A stretch of 64,000 nt of DNA from Corynebacterium faecale (lineage in GTDB: Bacteria; Actinomycetota; Actinomycetes; Mycobacteriales; Mycobacteriaceae), in contig NZ_CP047204.1 in assembly GCF_030408735.1 (NCBI RefSeq), positions 2,356,001-2,420,000 of the forward strand, in the 5' to 3' direction. Position numbers and translations under genes: made by a program. This document shows positions 47,179-57,689 of this stretch, piece after piece (the first letter of the stretch is position 1; the number at the start of each line of letters is the position of its first letter). The notes beneath the pieces were generated by a model. The model worked only from the letters and a program-made list of their open reading frames with translations. It ran no database searches and had not been told where the DNA came from.

Positions 47179-48012
47179 ATGACCGATACTCGCACCGAAA
47201 TCATCTCACAGTTATCTACTGTTTCCCATATCGTCCCGGCAGCAGAGGTCGAATCCAGGGTGCAGTTCCTCGTGGACTATCTCCGGATCTCCGGTGCCCG
47301 GGGTTATGTCCTCGGTATCTCCGGGGGACAGGATTCCACCATTGCAGGCAGACTGGCGCAGCTCGCTGTGGAACGCATCCGCGGGGAGGATGGTGGTGAT
47401 CACCGGTTCGTGGCGGTCCGGCTACCCTATGGTCTTCAGGCTGATGAGCAGGATGCCCTCATCGCGCTCGAGTTCATCCAGCCTGACCACAACGTGAGCA
47501 TCAATATCCGGGAAACCACCGACGCCATGGAAGCTGCCACCGCCGCAGCGCTGGGTACGGAAGAGCTCGGGGACTTTAACAAGGGAAATATCAAGGCCCG
47601 CCAGCGGATGGTGGCGCAGTACGCCATCGCGGGCGAACTCGGACTCCTGGTCATCGGTACCGATCACGCTGCAGAGAATGTCACCGGGTTTTTCACCAAA
47701 TACGGTGACGGCGCCGCCGATGTTCTTCCCCTCGCCGGACTGACCAAGCGCCAGGGAGCTGCACTGCTGGAACATCTCGGTGCACCGGACTCCACCTGGA
47801 CCAAGGTTCCCACCGCCGATCTGGAAGAAGACCGCCCGGCCCTGGCAGATGAGGATGCGCTGGGCGTGACCTACCAGGAAATCGACACCTACCTGGAGAA
47901 CAATGGCGAGGTCAGCCCTCAATCCACCGCACGGATCGAACACCTGTGGAAAGTGGGCCAACACAAACGCCACCTGCCGGCCACCCCGCAGGATGAGTGG
48001 TGGCGCAACTAA
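47179..48012 (+). CDS. nadE: NAD synthetase, ammonia-dependent
   Basis: 277 residues from the ATG with AGGG five bases upstream; an ATG three codons earlier is also possible. It converts deamido-NAD to NAD with ATP and ammonia. The PP-loop is [49 protein letters not shown] and the C-terminal HKRHLPATP are family motifs. There is no glutaminase domain, as in E. coli NadE. Completes NAD salvage with pncA and pncB in this window. Confidence 0.96.
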   Translation: MTDTRTEIISQLSTVSHIVPAAEVESRVQFLVDYLRISGARGYVLGISGGQDSTIAGRLAQLAVERIRGEDGGDHRFVAVRLPYGLQADEQDALIALEFIQPDHNVSINIRETTDAMEAATAAALGTEELGDFNKGNIKARQRMVAQYAIAGELGLLVIGTDHAAENVTGFFTKYGDGAADVLPLAGLTKRQGAALLEHLGAPDSTWTKVPTADLEEDRPALADEDALGVTYQEIDTYLENNGEVSPQSTARIEHLWKVGQHKRHLPATPQDEWWRN

Positions 48013-48016
48013 CCGG

Positions 48017-48772
48017 TTATCCGTCCAGAAGGGTGATGGTGGCTTCGGCTGCCTCGATGAGTGCCACACCGTAGGCCGGACCATGTGAGGCTGCATGCAC
48101 CGCCAGTGGATGCAACTGATGCAGCGGGGTCCACTCCACCCACCCGGACTCAAGCGGGTTGATCTCCTCATACCCGGCGCGGATCTCTTCCAGGAACGGC
48201 GCACCGAACAGCGCCAGCATGGCCAGGTCTGTTTCGGGGTGACCGCCATGCGCAGCCGGGTCGATCATGACGGGCCCCTCGGTGCCGAACAGCAGATTTC
48301 CGTTCCCCAGGTCACCGTGGAGGCGGGCCGGGGGCACGGTGACGTCGAGTTGTCGGAGCAACCGGCATGCCACCTGGACTGTGTGGAGGCCGTCGGCGCT
48401 GAGGTGGGAGCGTCGATAAGCGTGGTGGGCGAAGGGCAACACCCGTTGCCCGGAGTAGAAGTCCGACCACCGCTCCACCGGGGTGCATTCCTGGCGCTGG
48501 GTGCCGATGTAGTTCGGCCCCTCCCAGCCGGCAGGGGGCGCGCCGAAAGCGGGGGCGCCCGCAAGATGGATGCGCGCGAGTTCACGGCCGGCGGTCCGTG
48601 CCGCGGCGGGAGTCGGCCGGGTGGGCTCGACCCGGGCTGTGGAGATGTGGTGCGCATCCACACTGATCACGCGGGCGACCGCCGCCGGTGATGCCTCCCG
48701 AAGCCAGGAAAGCCCGGCGGCCTCAGCCAATGATGACTGAGGCTCTCCGGGCTTCTTAGTGAAGATGTCCAC
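48017..48772 (-). CDS. Fructosamine-kinase-like small-molecule kinase
   Basis: About 251 residues from GTG. The fold is that of aminoglycoside phosphotransferases. RLHGDLGNGNLLF is the catalytic loop with its Asp and Asn, and MIDPAAHGGHPETDLAMLALFG is the DPxxxxG metal-binding segment characteristic of the fructosamine/ketosamine 3-kinase family. That family repairs glycated proteins or amino acids. The start is uncertain: the frame continues into the preceding gene. Read after the flavin-binding protein gene, ten bases downstream of its stop. Confidence 0.85.
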   Translation of the reverse strand: MDIFTKKPGEPQSSLAEAAGLSWLREASPAAVARVISVDAHHISTARVEPTRPTPAAARTAGRELARIHLAGAPAFGAPPAGWEGPNYIGTQRQECTPVERWSDFYSGQRVLPFAHHAYRRSHLSADGLHTVQVACRLLRQLDVTVPPARLHGDLGNGNLLFGTEGPVMIDPAAHGGHPETDLAMLALFGAPFLEEIRAGYEEINPLESGWVEWTPLHQLHPLAVHAASHGPAYGVALIEAAEATITLLDG

Positions 48773-48782
48773 TGCTGGGCTG

Positions 48783-49205
48783 CTAGTAGCGCTCTGGTTC
48801 CTCGCCGAGCTGGAACTCACGACCGGTGATCGAATCCGGTGCGATGCGGACGTAGTTGTACTTCAAGGTGGGGATCCACGGCTTGAGGTCGAGTGAATCG
48901 ACGTGCTGGATCTCATCGCCATCGCGGACCAGTTCCGCATTTCCCCGGATGACCACGGACCAGGCGGTCTCTTCATCCACATTATCCACCTCGAACAGGA
49001 CATCGTGGTTCAGGCTGATGGTGAAGAGCTTGTTGCCCTCTGCAGTGCGGAAGTAGAGATTCTTCTCATCCATGACGTAGTTGACCGGGAAGATCTCGAT
49101 GTCATCGCTGCGGCGAACAACAATACGTCCGAGGGCCACCGCACCGAGTCGCTCCCTGGATTCCTGCTCAGTGAGCTTCCTGACCGGTCCGTTGAGGTCT
49201 GACAT
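48783..49205 (-). CDS. Pyridoxamine 5'-phosphate oxidase-like flavin-binding protein
   Basis: 140 residues of the split-barrel fold (PNPOx-like, PF12900 type). LGRIVVRRSDDIEIFPVNYVMDEKNLYFRTAEGNKL carries the usual phosphate-binding region, and VVIRGNAELV is the conserved central strand. GGGGAG precedes the ATG. Such proteins bind FMN, F420 or heme; the substrate is unknown. A small palindrome (GTGTTAAACAC, 49229-49239) lies just upstream and may be an operator. Confidence 0.85.
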   Translation of the reverse strand: MSDLNGPVRKLTEQESRERLGAVALGRIVVRRSDDIEIFPVNYVMDEKNLYFRTAEGNKLFTISLNHDVLFEVDNVDEETAWSVVIRGNAELVRDGDEIQHVDSLDLKPWIPTLKYNYVRIAPDSITGREFQLGEEPERY

Positions 49206-49333
49206 TGCTGCAACACTCCCCTTTTAGTGTGTTAAACACCTGGTAGATAATTCAGGAATAGAAATGTTTTCCATTAGTCAGTTTACCTGGCCAGCAGTGT
49301 TAACGTGGAGCGTTCACAGACCATCACGCAGTG

Positions 49334-50377
49334 CTAATGAACCTTCACCGCGGTGCGGCCATGGAGCTTACCCGCCATGAGATCCGCCCCGGCCTGAGAA
49401 ATATCGGCCAGATCAACGGTGGTGGTCATGGAGTCCAGGACCTCGGTATCCATGTGCTCCGACAGCAGGGACCACGCCCGTCGCCGCAGGTCACGGGGTG
49501 CGTCCACGGAATTGATGCCCACCAGGTGCACGCCCCGGAGGATGAAAGGCAGCACCGTTGCTGGCAGATCCGCTCCCTGGGCCAGACCGCACGCGGTGAC
49601 GACCCCGCCCCACTTCGTCTGCGCGAGGGCATTGACAAGTGTGTGCGATCCCACTGAATCCACTACACCCGCCCAGCGTGCTTTCTGCAGAGGACGGCCC
49701 TGATCGGAGAGTTCTGCACGGTCAATGATCTCGGAGGCACCCAGGCCGGTGAGGTACTCCGCGTGTTCTTCCTTGCGCCCGGTGGCAGCGACGGTGGTGT
49801 ACCCCAGCTGGTGGAGCAGATGGAGGGAAATGGATCCGACACCTCCGGTGGATCCTGTCACGAGGATCTCTCCGTCTTCAGGTGTCACCCCCTGTTGCAG
49901 CAGTGCATCAACGCTCAGGGCTGCTGTGTAGCCAGCGGTGCCGAGTGCCCCGACCTGCTTCGCGGAGAAGTTAAAAGGAATGTGGAGTGTGGAATCGGAA
50001 TCCACCCAGAGCCGCTGGGTATAACCGCCATGTCGGCTCTCCCCCAGACCCGCGCCGTTGAGCACCACCTCATCACCACGCCCGAAACGTTCACTACGGG
50101 ATTCAATGACGGTACCCACCGCATCAATACCCGGGATCAGAGGCAGGGTCCGGACCACCCCTTTATCACCGCGCAGCGCCATCGCATCCTTGTAATTGAG
50201 GCTGCTCCATCCGACCTCGATGAGCAGGTCACCGCTTCCAAGGAATTCCTGCTGCGCGGCGGTGTCGCGGTACTCGAGGATGGTAGCCGGCTTGCCGTCA
50301 TCCCCCTGAAAGTTCTCCGCCTGGGAAACGACGATGCTGTTGATACTGCGCGTGCTGTCTGCTGAAGCTGAAGTCAT
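49334..50377 (-). CDS. YhdH/AcuI-type NADPH oxidoreductase
   Basis: 347 residues of the zinc-free medium-chain dehydrogenase family. LIEVGWSSLNYKDAMALRGDKGVVRTLPLIPGIDAVG and the NADPH-binding VTGSTGGVGSISLHLL are family marks. YhdH/AcuI enzymes reduce acrylyl-CoA or quinone-like acceptors; the natural substrate here is unknown. TACACT lies at -10 distance from the ATG, so the message may be leaderless. No operon partner. Confidence 0.9.
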   Translation of the reverse strand: MTSASADSTRSINSIVVSQAENFQGDDGKPATILEYRDTAAQQEFLGSGDLLIEVGWSSLNYKDAMALRGDKGVVRTLPLIPGIDAVGTVIESRSERFGRGDEVVLNGAGLGESRHGGYTQRLWVDSDSTLHIPFNFSAKQVGALGTAGYTAALSVDALLQQGVTPEDGEILVTGSTGGVGSISLHLLHQLGYTTVAATGRKEEHAEYLTGLGASEIIDRAELSDQGRPLQKARWAGVVDSVGSHTLVNALAQTKWGGVVTACGLAQGADLPATVLPFILRGVHLVGINSVDAPRDLRRRAWSLLSEHMDTEVLDSMTTTVDLADISQAGADLMAGKLHGRTAVKVH

Positions 50378-50402
50378 AGCGCTCAAGTGTAATGAAAATG
50401 AC

Positions 50403-50444
50403 GAAACCCTGTTCCACCTTCAATTGAGTGTGGAACAGGGTTTC
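50403..50444 (-). terminator. Terminator after the tRNA-Ala pair
   Basis: A 15-bp stem, GAAACCCTGTTCCAC and its complement, with a 12-base loop just past the second tRNA on the - strand. Confidence 0.85.
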
Positions 50445-50451
50445 TATCTAC

Positions 50452-50527
50452 TGGTGGAGCTAACGGGATTCGAACCCGTGACCCCCACACTGCCAGTGTG
50501 GTGCGCTACCAGCTGCGCCATAGCCCC
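50452..50527 (-). tRNA. tRNA-Ala (GGC), downstream copy with encoded CCA
   Basis: Acceptor GGGGCTA pairs with TAGCTCC. The anticodon stem CCACA / TGTGG holds the loop CTGGCAG, giving anticodon GGC. The T-arm is ACGGGTTCGAATCCCGT. CCA is encoded. Confidence 0.96.
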
Positions 50528-50561
50528 GTAGGTATTTTATTGTCGGGTCTTAACAACCCAG

Positions 50562-50634
50562 TGGAGCTAACGGGATTCGAACCCGTGACCCCCACACTGC
50601 CAGTGTGGTGCGCTACCAGCTGCGCCATAGCCCC
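50562..50634 (-). tRNA. tRNA-Ala (GGC), upstream copy without encoded CCA
   Basis: The 73-base body is identical to the other copy 35 bases away, but the bases after the discriminator are CTG, so CCA must be added by nucleotidyltransferase. First of the two in the direction of transcription. Confidence 0.96.
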
Positions 50635-50797
50635 TTTTTTGAACTCATGTAAATCTACATCTCACCGGCTGGTTTATCCAAATCGGCAGGTTGTTCGGTC
50701 AAACCACTGACCCCACGCCCGGCGCGGGGGACCGCATCAACCCGCACCAACCGACACCCCACACCCAGTATCAAACTCAGGACATCCCAGAATGCCA

Positions 50798-50828
50798 GAA
50801 GATCCCCCACCTTAGGTGGGGGATCTTC
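50798..50828 (-). terminator. Terminator after the DsbA-like gene
   Basis: A 14-bp stem (GAAGATCCCCCACC) with a three-base loop, 31 bases past the stop codon. Confidence 0.8.
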
Positions 50829-50858
50829 ACAGTGCGACTTATGCTTCAGCAAGAAGCA

Positions 50859-51590
50859 TTAGTTCTGTCGGAGGTACTCGATCCACTGGTTGATATCTTC
50901 AATTGGCAGATCCTGGCCGTTCTGCACCACGCGTGGGGAAGACACAGAACCGGTCTGCTGGTTCAGCAGCTCGGCATTCGCGGTGGCCACCTCGATGGCG
51001 CGCTCCACGTTGTCGCCGTTGAGGATGGCATTCACCACGGAGTCATCGGCGCCCATCTTGCTGGCGGCGTCGGCGAAGTCTTCGTTACTCCACTGGTTGA
51101 TCAGCTCATCCTGCTCTTCCAGGAGAAGGGTGCGGAAGTTCCAGTAGAGATCGGAGTCACCGGAATCAGCGACGGAGAGGACCGCTGCGAGGGAACGGGT
51201 GGAGTGGCCCTCGGCGTTACCCTGGTCGAGGAAGTTGAGGGAATGGACCTCAACGATGAGGTTGCCCGCCTCGATTTCATCCCTCATGTCATCATCGGTG
51301 TTCTCAGCGAGGATCGCACAGAAGTTACAGGAGTAATCCTCGTACAGCTGGACCAGATTGGCATCGTCCGAGGCGCCGTCCTCTGCTTCCAGGATGATCT
51401 TGTCCTCGTCGAGGGTGGCGCTGACAGAGGTGTTTTCATAGTCACGCTCGGCCACGAACTCGGTTTTCGCCCCCTGCCCGTTGATCACGATGTAGGCGAC
51501 AACGACGATTGCCACCACGACGACGGCAACGAGGGCCCAGAGGAAAGCTTTGCTGCCCCCCTGGTTGGGGTTTTGAACTTTGTTGCTCAT
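50859..51590 (-). CDS. Membrane-anchored DsbA-like thiol oxidoreductase
   Basis: 243 residues from ATG. A short cytoplasmic N-terminus and one transmembrane helix (FLWALVAVVVVAIVVVAYIVI) are followed by an extracytoplasmic thioredoxin-like domain of the DsbA type. C88-N-F-C91 is the active-site pair and SSPRVV the cis-proline loop region. Probably acts in disulfide formation or isomerisation in the cell envelope. The open frame extends 51 codons upstream without a second helix, so the ATG with AAGG seven bases before it was chosen. Confidence 0.9.
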   Translation of the reverse strand: MSNKVQNPNQGGSKAFLWALVAVVVVAIVVVAYIVINGQGAKTEFVAERDYENTSVSATLDEDKIILEAEDGASDDANLVQLYEDYSCNFCAILAENTDDDMRDEIEAGNLIVEVHSLNFLDQGNAEGHSTRSLAAVLSVADSGDSDLYWNFRTLLLEEQDELINQWSNEDFADAASKMGADDSVVNAILNGDNVERAIEVATANAELLNQQTGSVSSPRVVQNGQDLPIEDINQWIEYLRQN

Positions 51591-51832
51591 GGGATGCCTT
51601 ACCTTGTTTTCCTTCAATGGTCTTAACGCGTCATTCAGGACGCGCCCGGTTATATGGTTCTGCCCGGCCAACTTCGGGAGCACAGGTGAACCACGTCTCA
51701 AGCCTGAAGTTCTCACGCTCAGGGATGTTCTCCGGGTATGCACTCGACTTTAAACCATGAACACCTTATTTGACATGTCCACTACTTGTGCTGGGATTGA
51801 GTTCACATCGAGCCCGGAGAAAATAAACAGGG

Positions 51833-53503
<1,671 letters not shown>

Positions 53504-53617
53504 GTGTACTTACTCCTTCAAAAGACGTTTCTCAGGTTGTATCCTTGTCCATCATTCCCCCAAACACGCTCCTTTGCAGGAGATGTGCGAAATTGTATGC
53601 AGGTAGAGTCTGCTTTC

Positions 53618-53932
53618 ATGCCGAAGTTGTCGGAAGGGCTGGCGGTGGGCACCGGCGCCTCGTTGGGTGCGTGCGCGCGTCTGGCGTTAATGGTGTGGCT
53701 CGGCGCGGGTCTGTGGCCGATCCTGGCCATCAATGTGGCCGGCTCATTTTTCATGGGCCGGTTCAAACCCGGGCCGTTCTGGGGCACGGGTTTTCTTGGT
53801 GGTTTCACCACCTTTTCCGCATTCGCGGTGGTGCTTATCGACGCTCCCCTGCCGCACGCCGCCTTTTATCTCACTGCGACCGTGATGGGCTGCACAGCAG
53901 CCTGGTTGGCGGGTGACCGGTGGGCATCATGA
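53618..53932 (+). CDS. crcB: Fluoride channel CrcB/Fluc, first subunit
   Basis: 104 residues, four transmembrane helices. Fluc channels expel fluoride as dual-topology dimers. GTGASLGACARLALM at the N-terminus, INVAGSFFMGRF and GFLGGFTTFSAFAV are conserved family stretches, the last holding the Phe residues that line the pore. An ATG seven codons upstream is an alternative start. Its stop overlaps the next crcB start (ATGA), so the two subunits are translated together and probably form a heterodimer. No fluoride riboswitch is seen upstream. Confidence 0.92.
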   Translation: MPKLSEGLAVGTGASLGACARLALMVWLGAGLWPILAINVAGSFFMGRFKPGPFWGTGFLGGFTTFSAFAVVLIDAPLPHAAFYLTATVMGCTAAWLAGDRWAS

Positions 53933-54270
53933 CCTTCGCACTGGTGGCGGTGGGGGCCTTCGCAGGTGGGATCTTGCGGTGGGCCCTGAACACAAGCCTT
54001 CCCGTCAGGGCCGGAACATTCACCGCCAACACCCTGGCCTGTCTCCTCGCCGGGGTGGTCATCGGCAGTGAACTTCCCGCCCTGGAGACCGCACTCCTGG
54101 TCACCGGTTTCTGCGGTGCGCTGTCCACCTGGTCCACCCTGGCCAAAGAACTGGGTGAACTGATCCGTGCGCGGGAATGGGGCATCCTGGCACGCTACGG
54201 GGGCGCCACCCTGATGGTGGGCGCCGCAAGCGTGCAGGCTGGCCTGATACTGGGGGCGTACTTCCTATAA
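53929..54270 (+). CDS. crcB: Fluoride channel CrcB/Fluc, second subunit
   Basis: 113 residues from the ATG overlapping the first crcB; a GTG three codons earlier is possible. Four helices with VGAFAGGILRWALN, ANTLACLLAGVVI and TGFCGALSTWSTLAKEL, the last replacing the usual TTFSTF motif by LSTWSTL. Complementary sequence changes in the two neighbours are typical of heterodimeric Fluc. Converges on the DUF1648 gene with an eight-base gap. Confidence 0.9.
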   Translation: MTFALVAVGAFAGGILRWALNTSLPVRAGTFTANTLACLLAGVVIGSELPALETALLVTGFCGALSTWSTLAKELGELIRAREWGILARYGGATLMVGAASVQAGLILGAYFL

Positions 54271-54278
54271 GAACCACG

Positions 54279-55022
54279 TCAGCTGAAGGCTGCGATGGTC
54301 ACCCACACCAGCAGTCCGAGGGGAATCACCACGAAGAGAAGTGCCGCCCAGAATCTTCCGGCGGGCTGACCGAGGTTGAAGGTGAAATTGGAACCACTGC
54401 CGGTGTCGATCAGGATGCGTTTGTCCTCCGGGTCGTTGTAGAAGATGCCTATGGCCTTGCCCTTCTCCCCCGGTTCCTTGGGATACTTCTGCGCTATCGC
54501 CTTCTGATCTTTTGTTATTTCCCACATGAGCGCACCACAGAGCCCGAATATGACCACCAGGAATAACGGCATCTCCCACCTGCCGGGGTTGCCGGCGTAG
54601 GTGCGCAACAGCATCACCATGATGAACAGGTTGAAGGTGAACATGAACCAACCCATATGCTTCATCGTTGCCTTATAGCCATGCCAGGTGCGGTATGCCT
54701 CATGGGGGTTCTTCGCCCCACCCGGACCGGTGACATACGCGGACTGCATGGAGATCATGGCCTCCGCGCCGAGCATGGTCAGCAACATGATGATGGGCCC
54801 CAACAGGATGTTGAAAAGGAAGCCACCCAGGGTCTTGTCCCTGAAACCATCCGCCTCCCCGGCGGCGTTCCAGTGGACCGGCATGGGATCAGGGAGCATC
54901 GGATAGTAGACAGCCAGCAGGAGTGCCACCACGATCACGGTGGATACGGCCGTGGCCAGGATCCATTTCCAGTTCATGGGGATCTTGGGCAGATCGGGCA
55001 TCTTCTCAGCAGGTCTGGTCAC
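54279..55022 (-). CDS. DUF1648-containing membrane protein
   Basis: About 247 residues from a GTG; ATG at 55001 or a TTG at 55055 are alternatives. Transmembrane helices lie at roughly 20-40, 70-95, 125-145, 150-170 and the C-terminus. The extracytoplasmic loop MPVHWNAAGEADGFRDK is the DUF1648 signature (MPxHWN). Related proteins in Firmicutes are linked to stress and antimicrobial-peptide immunity, but no role is known here. Lies behind the terminator of the ABC exporter operon. Confidence 0.82.
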   Translation of the reverse strand: MTRPAEKMPDLPKIPMNWKWILATAVSTVIVVALLLAVYYPMLPDPMPVHWNAAGEADGFRDKTLGGFLFNILLGPIIMLLTMLGAEAMISMQSAYVTGPGGAKNPHEAYRTWHGYKATMKHMGWFMFTFNLFIMVMLLRTYAGNPGRWEMPLFLVVIFGLCGALMWEITKDQKAIAQKYPKEPGEKGKAIGIFYNDPEDKRILIDTGSGSNFTFNLGQPAGRFWAALLFVVIPLGLLVWVTIAAFS

Positions 55023-55057
55023 AGGTGTTGATGTTAACAATTTTTCCAGGAACAAAA

Positions 55058-55090
55058 ATCACCGCCACTTTAATAACAGGTGGCGGTGAT
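55058..55090 (-). terminator. Terminator after the ABC exporter operon
   Basis: The stem ATCACCGCCAC / GTGGCGGTGAT has an 11-base loop and TTTT following on the - strand. Confidence 0.82.
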
Positions 55091-55121
55091 ATCTGCAGAT
55101 ACCGGAGTCGGTACAGGAAAC

Positions 55122-57689
55122 TTAGTCGGTGATGGCCTCCAGCGGAGGCGTGGTGGCGGCCTTGTGCGCCGGCCACAACGCCGCGATGACACCCACCACC
55201 GCGGATCCGAGGAGCATCCAGAGAAGCATGTCCCACGGCACTGTGGCATCGGCTTCCAGGCCTTCGCCGGCCAAGACCGTCACAAACGCCCAACCCAGTC
55301 CGAGACCGATAAGCATACCCACGATCGCACCGTAGATGGCGATCTGCACGGACTCGAGGGTGATCATGCTGCGGATCTGGCCACGCCTGGTGCCCACGGC
55401 ACGCAGCATGCCGATCTCCTGGCGGCGCTCAATGACATTGAGTGCCAGGGTGTTGATGATGCCGATGATCGCCACGATCACCGCGAGCGCCAAGAGTGCG
55501 TAGAGGATGTTCATCATGGTGTTGATGATCTGAACGGTCTCCCCGGCGTACTCTGAGGAGCTCTGTACCCGGACCACGATGTAGTCAGCCACGGCGTCTT
55601 CCACGTCCGCACGCAGCTGGGCATCATCGACACCCTCGACGCCGTTGACCATGATCAGCTGTGGAATGCTCTGGCCCTCCAGAGGGGTTCCCTCGAGGGC
55701 TGCTTCAGACACAGCGAAGTTGCCCAGCACCAGGTTCTCGTCATAAACACCAACCAGTTCCACCTCGGTGATCGGTTGTCCAACGGCGCTGATCGGGTAG
55801 CTTTCGCCCAATTCCCAACCAATAGAATCGGCAAACGGCTTGGAGGCGATGAAACCAGGGTCGGTGAGATCCATGGTCCCTTCCACCCCCTCAGCCACGA
55901 TGAACTCCCCGAGGTTGCCACTTGCGGTGAAGCTCGGGGCTTGTGGGCCACCTCCGAAGGAGGACTCACCATCCACGGCAAGCAGGCTGGTACCGAGGGT
56001 GGAAACCTGGCCCACGCTGTCCAGATCTGCCACATCGTTGGCGGCCTCCCGGGGCAGGGTGATGGAGCCGCCGGTGGGACCTGTCAGCACATAGTCCGCG
56101 CTGACCTGTTCCTCCAGCAGATCACTGACCGCCTCTTTCATGGTGGCGGACAGCATGCCGATGGCGGTGACCAGGGCGATGCCCAGTGTGAGGGCAAATG
56201 CGGTGGTTGCTGTACGGCGGGGGTTACGGCGTGAGTTGGTGGCGGCAAGACGCCCCACCGCGCCGAACGGAGCACCGATGACGCGGCCCAGACCACCGAC
56301 CACGGGGATCGACAGCGCCGGGGAGAAGAAGAACGTTCCCACAATCACGAACAGTGCACCCAGGCCCACCATGATGGAACGGGTGGAGGTGGAGGAATCC
56401 GTGAGCATGGCACCTGCGATAGCGAGGATGATGCCCAGGACCAGGATGATGCCACCGGTGATGGTGCGTCCAGCCATGGATCGCACCGTGGTGGATTCGA
56501 TGGCGCGCATCGCCTCGACGGGTTTAACCTGACCTGCGCGGCGTGCCGGCGCCCACGCACTGATCACGGTCACGATCGTGCCCAGGACCAGAGCGGTGAC
56601 CACGGCACCCGGGGTGAGGCCGAGGCTGCCACCCATCGGCATACCGAAACTACTCAAGACTGCGGAGATGGCCGCCACCAGTCCCACGCCGCCGAGGACA
56701 CCCAGGGCGGATCCGAAGAGACCCACCACCACGGCCTCAAAGACCACGGAGGTGGTCAGCTGCTTACGGGACACACCCAGGGCACGCAGCAGGGCGAATT
56801 CCCGCATGCGCTGCGCCACAATCATGGAGAAGGTGTTGGCGATGATGAAGGTGCCCACCAGCAGTGCGATCAGGCCGAAGGCCACGAGGAAGTACTGGAC
56901 GAAGCTCAGTGCATCACGGATCTGTCCGGTGATCTCCTCAACAAGTGCCTCGCCGGTCTCCACCTGGATTTCCGGGCCGAGGTCGGCGGCCAGGGCGTCG
57001 ACAAGCGCTTGTGGTTCCGTGTCCTCCGTACCGGAGACAAGAAGGTTGGGAACGGTGTCACCGTTGAGATAACGCTCGCTGTAACCGTCGACCGACATGG
57101 CCAGGCGGATGCCTGGCATGGCGGTTTCGCTATCAAGGGTGGTCGTGCCGGTGATGGTGACGGGGTAACGTCCGCCGGAGTCCACCACCAGGAGGTTGTC
57201 CCCGACACCGAAGCCGTATTCTTCCACGGCCTCCTGATTGATCAGAACCTCATCGGGGCCTTGGGGCAGTTCTCCGTCGGCAAGCTGATAAGGCATGCCC
57301 ACGGCCTGCTCCGGCTCGTAGAAGATGGCCACGGTGGAGGAACCGGATCCGGTCTGGATCGCCTGGGCATCCTCCGTGGCGAGCACCACGCTCTGCGATG
57401 CATCGATGTTGACGTTGGCTACATCATCGCGTGCCCGAATCTCCTCCACGGTCTCCACGGGAATGCCACCCGTGTTACCGCTGTCGGTGGCTGACACCAC
57501 CACGTCCACACCGTCGAGGGAACTGGCGATCGCCTCATCAAAGGTGGAGGACAGAGCATTGGTGAACATCATGGAACCGGACACAAACGCTGTGCCCAAC
57601 ACCACGGCCAGCACGGTCAGGAACAACCTGACCTTGTGCGCGGCGATATTGCGCAAGCTCACCCTGCGCATGGTGGATCCGGAACTCAT
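55122..57689 (-). CDS. ABC transporter permease (FtsX/MacB type, fused two-unit)
   Basis: 855 residues. An N-terminal helix (VRLFLTVLAVVLGTAFVSG) and an extracytoplasmic region precede two FtsX-like membrane units (around residues 260-420 and 730-855) with further helices between. FIIANTFSMIVAQRMREFALLRALGVSRKQL and IINTLALNVIERRQEIGMLRAVGTRRGQIR are the coupling segments after the helices. The two FtsX units in one chain mean it may work as a monomer with two copies of the ATPase. Such exporters handle lipoproteins, peptides or antibiotics; no substrate can be named. Confidence 0.92.
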   Translation of the reverse strand: MSSGSTMRRVSLRNIAAHKVRLFLTVLAVVLGTAFVSGSMMFTNALSSTFDEAIASSLDGVDVVVSATDSGNTGGIPVETVEEIRARDDVANVNIDASQSVVLATEDAQAIQTGSGSSTVAIFYEPEQAVGMPYQLADGELPQGPDEVLINQEAVEEYGFGVGDNLLVVDSGGRYPVTITGTTTLDSETAMPGIRLAMSVDGYSERYLNGDTVPNLLVSGTEDTEPQALVDALAADLGPEIQVETGEALVEEITGQIRDALSFVQYFLVAFGLIALLVGTFIIANTFSMIVAQRMREFALLRALGVSRKQLTTSVVFEAVVVGLFGSALGVLGGVGLVAAISAVLSSFGMPMGGSLGLTPGAVVTALVLGTIVTVISAWAPARRAGQVKPVEAMRAIESTTVRSMAGRTITGGIILVLGIILAIAGAMLTDSSTSTRSIMVGLGALFVIVGTFFFSPALSIPVVGGLGRVIGAPFGAVGRLAATNSRRNPRRTATTAFALTLGIALVTAIGMLSATMKEAVSDLLEEQVSADYVLTGPTGGSITLPREAANDVADLDSVGQVSTLGTSLLAVDGESSFGGGPQAPSFTASGNLGEFIVAEGVEGTMDLTDPGFIASKPFADSIGWELGESYPISAVGQPITEVELVGVYDENLVLGNFAVSEAALEGTPLEGQSIPQLIMVNGVEGVDDAQLRADVEDAVADYIVVRVQSSSEYAGETVQIINTMMNILYALLALAVIVAIIGIINTLALNVIERRQEIGMLRAVGTRRGQIRSMITLESVQIAIYGAIVGMLIGLGLGWAFVTVLAGEGLEADATVPWDMLLWMLLGSAVVGVIAALWPAHKAATTPPLEAITD

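Noticed and set aside
53541..53617. Possible fluoride riboswitch before crcB
   Set aside because: GGAGATGTG recalls the start of the motif, but the pseudoknot partners and the conserved AAA-C-C segment are missing, and too few bases are available.
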